Origin: an uncultured Flavobacteriales bacterium
GTDB taxonomy: Bacteria; Bacteroidota; Bacteroidia; Flavobacteriales; BACL11
Direction: 5' to 3'
Length of the DNA stretch: 6,695 bases
Assembly (NCBI GenBank): GCA_913052655.1
Contig: CAJXFN010000076.1
Span: 1 to 6,695 of the forward strand
This document shows, one piece after another, positions 1 to 6,695 of the stretch. How positions within the stretch are numbered: position 1 is the stretch's first letter; each line of letters opens with the position of its first letter. A program made the position numbers and the translations under genes. The notes under the pieces are model-generated. The model was given only the letters and a program-made list of their open reading frames with translations. It ran no database searches and was not told the DNA's origin.

Positions 1-116
1 CTTTACATCATCATTATCAGAAATTAGGATATCATGAAAGTAAAATTGTTACACGTTTCTGGATTGTAGGAATCATGTTGGCAGTGCTTACTATAGTAAC
101 ACTAAAGTTAAGATGA
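1..116 (+). CDS. mraY: Phospho-MurNAc-pentapeptide transferase MraY, C-terminal fragment (5' end outside window)
   Basis: MraY is the integral membrane enzyme that moves phospho-MurNAc-pentapeptide from UDP to undecaprenyl phosphate, giving lipid I. Only the last 37 codons are present, read from base 3, with bases 1-2 finishing a split codon and TGA at 114-116. The fragment begins LHHHYQKLGYHESK, which matches the conserved MraY 'PLHHHxxxxG' triple-histidine loop near the C-terminus; the split codon ends in CT, compatible with the expected proline. It continues with a final hydrophobic membrane helix (about WIVGIMLAVLTIVTL) and ends in LKLR, a usual Bacteroidota MraY ending. Its stop overlaps the murD start as ATGA, and mraY-murD is the normal dcw order. 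The family is usually about 400 residues in this phylum, so roughly nine tenths lies upstream. Identification is firm despite the short length, because the histidine motif and the context agree. Confidence 0.93.
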   Translation, partial: LHHHYQKLGYHESKIVTRFWIVGIMLAVLTIVTLKLR

Positions 117-1429
117 TGAAAAAACTAGTAGTACTTGGAGCAGGCGAAAGTGGAATAGGAGCGGCCTTGTTAGCTAAAAAGAATAAATATGATGTTTTTG
201 TTTCTGATAAAGGAATAATTACAGAAAAGTCAGTTCTTTCAAATAATGATATTAGATGGGAAGAGGGAGTTCATACAAAACATGATATCTTATCTGCAAC
301 AGAAGTAGTAAAAAGTCCCGGAATTCCAGATTCTATAGAAATTATTCAAGATTTAAAATCAAAAGGAATTCCAATATTATCAGAAGTGGAGTTTGCTTTT
401 AGATATACTAAAGCAAAGATTATAGCAATCACAGGAACTAACGGAAAAACAACCACTACTTTGTTAATTGGACATATATTAAAAAGAGCCGGATATGATG
501 TTTTAGTAGCGGGAAATGTTGGTGCTGGTTTTGCTAGATCAATTGTTGATAGAGATTATGACTTTATTGTTTTAGAATTAAGCAGTTTTCAATTAGATGG
601 AATTGAGAAATTTAAAGCAGATATATCTATTATATTAAATATTACACCAGATCATTTAGATAGATATGAAAATGACTTTGAGAAGTATATACAATCTAAA
701 TTTAGAATAACAAAAAATCAGAAATCTGAAGATATTATAATCTATAACTATGATGATGAAAATATAAGAAATAAGATAGAGACTCAAGCAAAAAAGCTTC
801 CATTTAGTTTGTATAAAACATTTGATGAGGGAGCGTTTTATAAAGATAAACAAATAAATATTAATATAAATAAAAATAAAATGACAATTCAGGAACTAGC
901 TTTACAAGGAAAGCATAATGTTTACAATTCAATGGCTGCTGCAGTAGCTTCAAGAGTGTTAGAGATAAAAGATTTTATTACAAGACAAAGTTTATTAGAT
1001 TTTCAAAATGTGGAACATCGATTGGAACATGTAATTAATGTTCATGGTATAGAATTTATAAATGATTCTAAAGCAACAAACATAAATTCTGTGTGGTATG
1101 CATTGGAGAGCATGCATAAAAATACAGTTTGGATTGTTGGAGGTGTAGATAAGGGTAACGACTACAGTGAGTTATTAAATCTTGTAAAGACTAAGGTTAA
1201 GGCCATAGTTTGTATTGGTGAAAGTACTAAGAACATTCATAGAACATTTGCTGGTCATGTAGATAAAATAGTTGATGCTAAATCAATGCATGAAGCTGTT
1301 GGTTTTTCATATCAGTTAGCACAAAAAGGTGATGCGGTTTTATTATCACCAGCTTGCGCTAGTTTTGATATGTTTTCCAATTTTGAACACAGAGGATTAG
1401 AATTTAAGAAATCGGTTAGAAGTTTATAA
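113..1429 (+). CDS. murD: UDP-N-acetylmuramoyl-L-alanine--D-glutamate ligase MurD
   Basis: Cytoplasmic ATP-dependent ligase that adds D-glutamate to UDP-MurNAc-L-Ala, the second amino acid of the peptidoglycan stem. All three Mur-ligase domains are visible in the 438 residues. The N-terminal Rossmann-like UDP-binding domain has VVLGAGESGIG at 6-16 and KSPGIP at 67-72. The central ATPase domain has the P-loop TGTNGKTTTT at 107-116, ELSSFQLDG at 155-163, NITPDHLDRY at 176-185, the likely carbamylated lysine in YIQSKFRI (K196) and GKHNVYNS at 266-273. The C-terminal domain has EHRLE at 301-305, NDSKATN at 317-323, GGVDKG at 343-348, LSPACASFDMF at 411-421 and FEHRG at 424-428. Length is normal for the phylum and all expected motifs are intact. 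The start is ambiguous by one codon: ATG at 113 gives an ATGA overlap with the mraY stop, while ATG at 116 gives a one-base TGATG overlap. The next gene, ftsW, follows after six bases. Confidence 0.98.
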   Translation: MMKKLVVLGAGESGIGAALLAKKNKYDVFVSDKGIITEKSVLSNNDIRWEEGVHTKHDILSATEVVKSPGIPDSIEIIQDLKSKGIPILSEVEFAFRYTKAKIIAITGTNGKTTTTLLIGHILKRAGYDVLVAGNVGAGFARSIVDRDYDFIVLELSSFQLDGIEKFKADISIILNITPDHLDRYENDFEKYIQSKFRITKNQKSEDIIIYNYDDENIRNKIETQAKKLPFSLYKTFDEGAFYKDKQINININKNKMTIQELALQGKHNVYNSMAAAVASRVLEIKDFITRQSLLDFQNVEHRLEHVINVHGIEFINDSKATNINSVWYALESMHKNTVWIVGGVDKGNDYSELLNLVKTKVKAIVCIGESTKNIHRTFAGHVDKIVDAKSMHEAVGFSYQLAQKGDAVLLSPACASFDMFSNFEHRGLEFKKSVRSL

Positions 1430-1435
1430 GAAAAA

Positions 1436-2569
1436 ATGTCAAATCTTTCAAAAAATATAAAATTAGAGGGAGATAAAACTATCTGGACATTAGTATTTCT
1501 GTTACTGATAATTTCCGTATTAGTAGTGTATAGTGTTGAAGGATTATCCTCTACAAAATCTCATTTTAGAAACATATTAATAGGTTTAATAACAATGTAT
1601 GCTGTACATAAATTAAAGTTTAAATACTTCTCTAAATTGAGTGTTGTAGGGATTATTATTAGTATATTTTTATTAATATTTGTTTATTTTATAGGAATGG
1701 AGATTAATGGAGCAAAGAGATGGATTTCTATAGGAAGTTTATCTTTTCAACCCTCTGATTTTGCTAAGATTGCTATTTTAGTTTTTATGTCAAGACAAAT
1801 AAGTAAGTATCGAGATTATATAAATAATTGGAAAGATTTTTGTTGGTATTTATTTTTACCTCTTGTTGTTACATGTGCTCTTATTTTACCATCTAATTTT
1901 TCTACTGCAACATTAGTATTTATCAATGGATTTATGTTGATGATGTTTGCTAGAGTTAAATTGAAATTTTTATTATCAATTGTTATGATCGCAGTATTAG
2001 GATCTTCAATAGTTTATTTTGCTGGGAAATATATATCACCTTTTCAGGATTTAATGCCACGTTCTATTACGTGGGTTAACAGAATAGATGCATTTATTTC
2101 ACCAACAGATGATTATATTATAGATGAAGGGCATCAATTGAATGAGTCTAAGATAGCAATAAGGAATGGAGGTATTTTAGGAAAAGGTCCAGGAAAAGGT
2201 ATTCAACGTCATTTCTTATACGCTGGCTCTTCCGATTTTGTATATGCTATTACTGTTGAACAATATGGAATATTAATAGGAGGATTTTTTCCAATATTTT
2301 TGTATTTATTGTTCTTTTACAGATCTATTATAATTTCACAGAAAACAAAAAGTGTTTTTGGATCCTTAATGGTTGCATCCTTGTCATTTGCATTGTTGTT
2401 ACAGGCTGTGATTAATATGGGGGTAAATGTTGGGTTATTTCCAGTAACAGGTCAAACACTTCCACTAATTAGTAAGGGAGGTACATCTATTATTTTTACC
2501 AGTGTTGCAATTGGCATTATTTTAAGTGTTAGTAGAGATTCAAACGATAGAGAATATGAAAAAGCTTAA
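1436..2569 (+). CDS. ftsW: SEDS-family peptidoglycan glycosyltransferase FtsW
   Basis: Polytopic inner-membrane SEDS protein that, with its partner class B penicillin-binding protein (FtsI), polymerises lipid II into glycan strands at the division septum. The 377-residue product is strongly hydrophobic, with about ten membrane segments (for example near 16-33, 68-88, 137-152, 156-172, 176-196, 270-296, 308-328 and 350-365). Family landmarks are NGAKRWI at 91-97, FQPSDFAKIA at 104-113, GPGKGIQ at 251-257 in the large extracellular loop, SSDFVYAI at 265-272, and TGQTLPLISKGGTS at 338-351. By analogy with the catalytic aspartate mapped in other SEDS proteins (the HTDFIF motif), D267 is the likely catalytic residue. 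FtsW is preferred over RodA because of its place between murD and murG and the TGQTLPLIS segment. The ATG at 1436 is preceded by an A-rich stretch without a Shine-Dalgarno site. The 3' end overlaps murG by 14 bases. Small departures from the usual motifs are listed under findings. Confidence 0.96.
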   Translation: MSNLSKNIKLEGDKTIWTLVFLLLIISVLVVYSVEGLSSTKSHFRNILIGLITMYAVHKLKFKYFSKLSVVGIIISIFLLIFVYFIGMEINGAKRWISIGSLSFQPSDFAKIAILVFMSRQISKYRDYINNWKDFCWYLFLPLVVTCALILPSNFSTATLVFINGFMLMMFARVKLKFLLSIVMIAVLGSSIVYFAGKYISPFQDLMPRSITWVNRIDAFISPTDDYIIDEGHQLNESKIAIRNGGILGKGPGKGIQRHFLYAGSSDFVYAITVEQYGILIGGFFPIFLYLLFFYRSIIISQKTKSVFGSLMVASLSFALLLQAVINMGVNVGLFPVTGQTLPLISKGGTSIIFTSVAIGIILSVSRDSNDREYEKA

Positions 2570-3656
2570 GGTCATAATTAGTGGTGGAGGCACTGGAGGG
2601 CATATTTTTCCAGCAATCTCTATTGCTAAATCTTTAGAAAAGAAAGTAAAAGATTTAGAATTGTTATTTGTAGGAGCTAAGGACAGAATGGAGATGCAAA
2701 AAATTCCTGAAGCTGGATATACTATTAAAGGTTTGTGGATAAGTGGATTTCATAGGAGTTTTAGTATGAGAAATCTATTATTTCCTTTCAAATTAATTAG
2801 TAGTATTTTAAAGTCCTGGAGTATCATAAGAGATTTTAATCCGGATTTAGTTATTGGTACAGGAGGTTTTGCAAGCGGACCACTATTATATGTAGCATCT
2901 AAGAAAGGAATTCCATCAGTAATACAAGAGCAAAATTCATATCCAGGAATAACCAATAGATTATTATCTCGCCATGTTGATAAAGTGTGTACCGCTTATC
3001 ATGAGATGGAGCGTTTCTTTCCAAAAGATAAATTGGTATATACAGGTAATCCTATCAGGGAAAATATAGTTAACTTCAAAGACAAAAAAGAAGAGGGAAA
3101 AAAGCTTTTTAATATAAATAATAATAATATAACAGTACTTGTGGTGGGGGGAAGTTTAGGTTCAAAAACTATAAATGAATCTATATCTCAAAATTTAAAT
3201 TTATTCAAGAAAAATAAACTAAATCTAATTTGGCAAACAGGAAAATCTTTTAATGAAGACTCAAATAAACTAACAGATAAGTTTAAATTAGATGGAATTA
3301 GTTCTCATGTTTTTATTAAAGAAATGGATTTAGCTTATGCTACAGCAGACATTATTGTCTCTAGAGCAGGTGCTATTGCTATTTCAGAGTTATGTTTTAT
3401 AGGTAAGCCAGTTATTTTAATTCCTTCACCTAACGTGGCAGAAGATCATCAAACAAAAAATGCACAATCGTTAGTTAATAAGAATTCTGCACTCATGGTG
3501 AAAGATGAGGATAGTAAGCGTAAACTTGTATTGGAATTGATGTCTTTATCTAAAAATAAAAAATTACAGGAAGAATTAAGTAGTAATATTAAAAAATTAT
3601 CAGTTACAGATGCAGCTGAAAGGGTAGCGGATTTATCATTAGAATTGATAGAATAA
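2556..3656 (+). CDS. murG: UDP-GlcNAc:lipid I GlcNAc transferase MurG
   Basis: Peripheral membrane GT-B glycosyltransferase on the cytoplasmic face. It transfers GlcNAc from UDP-GlcNAc to lipid I, producing lipid II, the substrate later used by FtsW. Starting at the ATG at 2556 it has 366 residues, normal for MurG. The N-terminal lipid I-binding domain shows the glycine-rich GGGTGGHIFPA at 10-20, GTGGFASGP at 101-109 and QEQNSYPGITNR at 124-135. The linker region has TGNPIR at 163-168. The C-terminal UDP-GlcNAc domain shows GGSLGSKTIN at 198-207, QTGK at 227-230, SRAGAIAISE at 269-278 and AEDHQTKNA at 295-303. The reading frame is open further upstream to a GTG at 2526, but this would add ten residues before the standard MKKLKVIISGGG beginning, so 2556 is chosen. 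The gene overlaps ftsW by 14 bases in another frame, and its TAA shares one base with the murC ATG. Confidence 0.97.
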   Translation: MKKLKVIISGGGTGGHIFPAISIAKSLEKKVKDLELLFVGAKDRMEMQKIPEAGYTIKGLWISGFHRSFSMRNLLFPFKLISSILKSWSIIRDFNPDLVIGTGGFASGPLLYVASKKGIPSVIQEQNSYPGITNRLLSRHVDKVCTAYHEMERFFPKDKLVYTGNPIRENIVNFKDKKEEGKKLFNINNNNITVLVVGGSLGSKTINESISQNLNLFKKNKLNLIWQTGKSFNEDSNKLTDKFKLDGISSHVFIKEMDLAYATADIIVSRAGAIAISELCFIGKPVILIPSPNVAEDHQTKNAQSLVNKNSALMVKDEDSKRKLVLELMSLSKNKKLQEELSSNIKKLSVTDAAERVADLSLELIE

Positions 3657-5029
3657 TGAATTTGTATAAGTATAAAAATATTTATTTTGTTGGAATTGGA
3701 GGTATTGGGATGAGTGCCTTGGCTAGGTATTTTAATAAAAGAAATTTAAATATACTTGGTTATGATAAGGTCAGAACTCCATTATGTTTAGATCTTGAGT
3801 CTGAAAATATTCATATTAATTATACTGATGATATAAATTTAATACCCGATGATGTTAGGCAAAATAAAGAAGAAACATTAGTAGTTTATACACCTGCCAT
3901 TCCTATTAGTAACCATCAATTTTCTTATTTTAAAGATAATGGATATAAAATTCTGAAAAGATCAGAATTATTAGGAAAGATTACACAGGATAATTTTACT
4001 ATTGCTATTGCTGGAACACATGGAAAAACAACAACTTCGTCAATACTTGCTCATATTTTGTACAATTCAAATATAGATTGTACAGCATTTCTTGGAGGTA
4101 TTTGTTCTAATTATAATTCAAATCTAATTCTAGGAACAAAAAATAGTTTAGTTGTAGTTGAGGCAGATGAATATGACAGATCATTCTTAACATTAAATCC
4201 TGATATTGCCGTAATAACTTCTGTAGCGCCCGATCATCTAGATATTTATAAGAATAAAGAAAATTTAAAGAGTGCATTTACAGATTTTACAAACAAGATT
4301 AAAAGTGGAGGTACATTGTTCCTTGAAGATAGTGTTGATACTACAATGATTGATAGAAATGATATTTCTATTATAAAATACAGCACTTCAAATATTACTG
4401 ATATTTCATCCAAAAACATTGTTAGCAGAGATGAGATTATGCATTTTGACGTGCTATTTGGAGAGGAGATTGTTACAGATTTTAAGTTAAAAATGGGAGG
4501 AGAATATAATGTTTCTAATGCTCTAGCGGCCATATCTATATCTAAAAAATTAAATGTTTCTAATGAGAATATTGTTCAATCCATTAACTCTTTTACTGGA
4601 ATAGAAAGAAGATTTGAAACACATTTATCTAATGATGATGTAATTTTTATAGATGATTATGCTCATCATCCAGAGGAGATTGAAAAAAGTATCCTAGCGG
4701 TTAGGGATATGTATTCTGATAGAGAAATAACTGTAATTTTTCAACCTCATTTATATAGTAGAACTAATGATTTTATGGATGATTTTGCATCGTCTCTATC
4801 TTTGTCGGACAAATTAATATTATTAGAAATTTATGGAGCAAGGGAACAGGAGATAAAGGGTGTTTCTTCAGATATTTTGTTGCAAAAATGTAAGGTTAAG
4901 AATAAAAAGTTAAGTACAAAAAATGAGGTTTTGTCATTAATTAAAAAGAATGAAGTAGATGTTTTGTTAACGTTAGGCGCAGGAGATATTAGTACAATTG
5001 TAGAACCTCTAAAAGTTAAATTATCATGA
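3656..5029 (+). CDS. murC: UDP-N-acetylmuramate--L-alanine ligase MurC
   Basis: Cytoplasmic ATP-dependent ligase that attaches L-alanine to UDP-MurNAc, the first amino acid of the stem peptide. The 457-residue product has the three Mur-ligase domains. The N-terminal Rossmann domain has GIGGIGMSALA at 13-23 and YTPAIP at 78-83. The central ATPase domain has the P-loop AGTHGKTTT at 119-127 (the THGKT form separates MurC from MurD), EADEYDRSF at 169-177, APDHLDIY at 191-198 and GGEYNVSNALAA at 281-292. The C-terminal domain has GIERRFE at 315-321, DDYAHHPEEI at 333-342, FQPHLYSRT at 362-370 and TLGAGDIS at 439-446. The usual histidine of the G-x-H-N motif is a tyrosine here (Y284). The start at 3656 overlaps the murG stop as TAATG, and the end overlaps ftsQ as ATGA, pointing to coupled translation. 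No murB or ddl follows, which fits the Bacteroidota gene order. Confidence 0.98.
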   Translation: MNLYKYKNIYFVGIGGIGMSALARYFNKRNLNILGYDKVRTPLCLDLESENIHINYTDDINLIPDDVRQNKEETLVVYTPAIPISNHQFSYFKDNGYKILKRSELLGKITQDNFTIAIAGTHGKTTTSSILAHILYNSNIDCTAFLGGICSNYNSNLILGTKNSLVVVEADEYDRSFLTLNPDIAVITSVAPDHLDIYKNKENLKSAFTDFTNKIKSGGTLFLEDSVDTTMIDRNDISIIKYSTSNITDISSKNIVSRDEIMHFDVLFGEEIVTDFKLKMGGEYNVSNALAAISISKKLNVSNENIVQSINSFTGIERRFETHLSNDDVIFIDDYAHHPEEIEKSILAVRDMYSDREITVIFQPHLYSRTNDFMDDFASSLSLSDKLILLEIYGAREQEIKGVSSDILLQKCKVKNKKLSTKNEVLSLIKKNEVDVLLTLGAGDISTIVEPLKVKLS

Positions 5030-5733
5030 AGAATATTTTTAACTTAATAAGATTTGTTACTGCTTTAACTTTACTTATTTCTATGATATATATATCTCTT
5101 AAATCTAAGGATAATAAATACTGTAATTTGTCTGACATTATAATAGAATCGGATAAAAATTCATTTGTTACAAATGATTTAATTGTGAGTTATTTAGAAG
5201 AGAATATGTTACACCCAGATTCAATAAAGTTAAATGAGTTTTCATTTGCTCAAATTGAGAGTTTATTGATAAATCATCCGTCAATAAAAAAGGCAACAGT
5301 TTACTCTGATTGGTATGGTAATATAAGCATTTATGTTGAGCAACGAAAGCCAATTGTAAGAATTCAAAATAAAAAAGAAAGATATTACTTAGATGAAGAT
5401 GGTTTAAGAATGCCATTATCTAATAATTTTACTGCTAGAATGCTTCTTGTTACAGGTAATTTAAATAGTCTGATTGAAAATGAGTTGTTTATCATTACAA
5501 GTAGAATTTATAATGATGAGTTTCTTAAAAAACTAATTGTTCAGATTGATGTTACTAATTCTGAATTATTACTGTTGACTAGAATTGGAGAGCAAATTGA
5601 ATTTGGAAAAATTAACAACATAAATGAGAAGTTTGAGAAATTGATGCTGTATTATGAGAAAGGAAACACACAAAATAAAGAATATACAAAATTAAACCTG
5701 AAATATAAAAATCAAATAGTTTGCACTAAATAA
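5026..5733 (+). CDS. ftsQ: Cell division protein FtsQ (DivIB-type)
   Basis: Bitopic inner-membrane protein of the divisome that, in studied bacteria, holds FtsB/FtsL and helps recruit and regulate FtsW-FtsI. The 235-residue product has a short cytoplasmic N-terminus, one membrane anchor at about 8-26 (IRFVTALTLLISMIYISL), then a periplasmic part. A POTRA-like region covers roughly 35-105 and contains FVTNDLIVSYLEE and NHPSIKKATVYSDWYGNISI. It is followed by the conserved block VEQRKPIVRIQ at 104-114, YYLDEDGLRMPLS at 120-132 and LVTGNL at 141-146. The C-terminus NLKYKNQIVCTK is typical of Bacteroidota FtsQ. FtsQ is poorly conserved between phyla, so the call rests on the Bacteroidota-type motifs, the one-anchor topology, the length, and the position between murC and ftsA. 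The ATG at 5026 overlaps the murC TGA as ATGA. The stop is followed by a seven-base gap before ftsA. Confidence 0.94.
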   Translation: MKNIFNLIRFVTALTLLISMIYISLKSKDNKYCNLSDIIIESDKNSFVTNDLIVSYLEENMLHPDSIKLNEFSFAQIESLLINHPSIKKATVYSDWYGNISIYVEQRKPIVRIQNKKERYYLDEDGLRMPLSNNFTARMLLVTGNLNSLIENELFIITSRIYNDEFLKKLIVQIDVTNSELLLLTRIGEQIEFGKINNINEKFEKLMLYYEKGNTQNKEYTKLNLKYKNQIVCTK

Positions 5734-5740
5734 TTGTAAA

Positions 5741-6695
5741 ATGGAAAATGTTAAACAAAATACTGAAGTAACTAGTACCAAATCTGAAATTGTGGTTGGC
5801 TTAGATATTGGTACCACTAAAATAACAGTTTTAGTTGGTAAAAAAGATCAATATGGTAAGTTAGATATTTTAGGCACAGGAAAAGCTGTGTCAAATGGAG
5901 TAATGAGGGGTGTTGTTGCAAATATTGATAAAACGGTATCTTCGATTAAGGTTGCAGTAGACCAGGCAGAGTTAGAGTCAGGAATTAAAATAGATGAGGT
6001 TTATGTAGGTATCGCTGGACAACATATAAAGAGTCTGCAACACAGAGGAGAAATGGTGAGAGATGAAATTTCAGAAGAAATCTCAAAAGACGATCTAGAT
6101 AAGTTGAAGAAAAATATGTTTAAATTGGTTACTATCCCGGGAGAGGAAGTAATTCATGTTATCCCTCAAGAATATACAGTAGATGGAGAAGATTTTATAC
6201 AAGATCCCAAGGGAATGGCAGGTGTAAAGATTGAAGCGAATTTTCATATAATTACTGCTAAAGTTGCAGCAGTAAAAAATATTATTAGATGTGTCCAAAA
6301 AGCGGGATTAACTCCAAAGAATTTAATTTTAGAGCCTTTTGCATCTGCAGTTGCAGTATTAGATAATGATGAGAAACAAGAAGGAGTTTGTTTAGTAGAT
6401 ATTGGAGGTGGAACAACTGATGTTGCAATATTTTTAGATGGAATTATACGGCATACAGCTGTCATTCCATTCGGAGGAAATGTTATAACAAAAGATATAA
6501 AGCAAGGAATTCAAATTTTAGAAAAGCAAGCAGAGATGTTAAAAATTAAGTTTGGTTCTGCAATGTCTTCTTCAACCAAAGAAAATGTAATTGTCTCCAT
6601 TCCTGGCTTGAGAGGTAAAGATCCTAAGGAGGTTTCTGTTAAAAATCTTTCAGCTGTTATTGAATCTAGAATGAAAGAAATTATAGATTTAGTGA
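5741..6695 (+). CDS. ftsA: Cell division protein FtsA, N-terminal part (3' end outside window)
   Basis: Actin-family ATPase that polymerises under the membrane, tethers FtsZ protofilaments through a C-terminal amphipathic helix and links them to the periplasmic division machinery. The frame from ATG 5741 is open to the window edge: 318 codons plus one base, with no stop. Visible elements are the phosphate-1 motif GLDIGTTKITVLVG at 20-33; the FtsA-specific 1C (SHS2) region at about 85-165, with VYVGIAGQHIKS at 87-98 and IPQEYTVDG at 141-149; EANFHIITAKVAAVKN at 165-180; the phosphate-2 motif DIGGGTTDVAIF at 220-231; and IPFGGNVITKDI at 242-253. AEMLKIKFGSA at 264-274 is the AExxKxxxG-type segment of the family. 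The 1C region separates FtsA from MreB and DnaK. About 100-180 residues, including the membrane-targeting helix, lie beyond the window. The start has an A-rich upstream stretch and no Shine-Dalgarno site. ftsZ would be expected next. Confidence 0.96.
   Translation, partial: MENVKQNTEVTSTKSEIVVGLDIGTTKITVLVGKKDQYGKLDILGTGKAVSNGVMRGVVANIDKTVSSIKVAVDQAELESGIKIDEVYVGIAGQHIKSLQHRGEMVRDEISEEISKDDLDKLKKNMFKLVTIPGEEVIHVIPQEYTVDGEDFIQDPKGMAGVKIEANFHIITAKVAAVKNIIRCVQKAGLTPKNLILEPFASAVAVLDNDEKQEGVCLVDIGGGTTDVAIFLDGIIRHTAVIPFGGNVITKDIKQGIQILEKQAEMLKIKFGSAMSSSTKENVIVSIPGLRGKDPKEVSVKNLSAVIESRMKEIIDLV

Noticed and set aside
656..853. Minus-strand open frame of 65 codons inside murD
   Set aside because: It lies wholly antisense to an intact, motif-complete murD, has a low-complexity I/F/Y/L-rich composition expected from the complement of AT-rich coding DNA, and resembles no family I know.
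1430..1435. Possible promoter or terminator between murD and ftsW, or between ftsQ and ftsA (5734-5740)
   Set aside because: The gaps are only six and seven bases, with no inverted repeat or T-run structure. AT-rich DNA offers many chance matches to promoter boxes inside the genes, so none is called.
2750..2956. Minus-strand open frame inside murG
   Set aside because: Fully embedded antisense to conserved MurG motifs with no recognisable domain.
4246..4533. Minus-strand open frame of 95 codons inside murC
   Set aside because: Although the longest antisense frame, it mirrors the murC central domain codons, is rich in S/L/I/F as expected for a shadow frame, and has no independent signals.
5168..5416. 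Minus-strand open frame of 82 codons inside ftsQ
   Set aside because: Antisense to the conserved FtsQ periplasmic region, with no recognisable domain and no start or ribosome-site signal of its own.
6095..6465. Two overlapping minus-strand frames opposite the end of the window
   Set aside because: This stretch encodes FtsA on the + strand, with actin-fold motifs in an open frame to the window edge. The two antisense frames overlap each other and are shadows.
1..6695. A previously undescribed system hidden in the window
   Set aside because: All but about 13 bases between genes are accounted for by conserved dcw genes on one strand. I see no repeats, cargo genes, unusual fusion or change in composition to support anything novel.

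Overview
The window is one uninterrupted stretch of a division and cell wall (dcw) gene cluster, all on the + strand, in the order mraY (3' end only) - murD - ftsW - murG - murC - ftsQ - ftsA (5' part only). I see no mobile element, RNA gene, CRISPR array, foreign-looking gene or non-coding stretch longer than a few bases.

The source is most likely a low-GC member of the Bacteroidota. Three things point there. First, the protein signatures are of the Bacteroidota type, such as the MurC 'QPHLYSRT' and 'GAREQEIKGV' stretches, the FtsQ 'VEQRKPI...YYLDEDGLRMPLS' block and 'NLKYKNQIVCTK' tail, and the FtsA 'IPQEYTVDG' and 'EANFHIIT' segments. Second, murC is followed directly by ftsQ with no murB or ddl between them, unlike the Proteobacterial order. 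Third, every start codon lies in A/T-rich sequence without a good Shine-Dalgarno site. The DNA is strongly AT-rich throughout. Class or genus cannot be fixed from this window; a Cytophagia-like or marine Flavobacteriia-like origin is only a guess.

Layout: bases 1-116 hold the last 37 codons of mraY (lipid I synthesis). murD (113-1429) adds D-glutamate to UDP-MurNAc-L-Ala. ftsW (1436-2569) encodes the SEDS septal glycosyltransferase. murG (2556-3656) makes lipid II from lipid I. murC (3656-5029) adds L-Ala to UDP-MurNAc. ftsQ (5026-5733) encodes a membrane-anchored divisome protein. ftsA (from 5741, running off the end) encodes the actin-like membrane tether for FtsZ.

The genes are packed with overlaps of 1-14 bases or gaps of 6-7 bases, so they almost certainly form one transcription unit with translational coupling. 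Together they cover cytoplasmic precursor synthesis (MurC, MurD), the membrane lipid steps (MraY, MurG), septal glycan polymerisation (FtsW) and divisome assembly (FtsQ, FtsA). This is an ordinary, highly conserved housekeeping region. I found no convincing sign of a previously undescribed system, and the findings are small annotation points and mild residue deviations.
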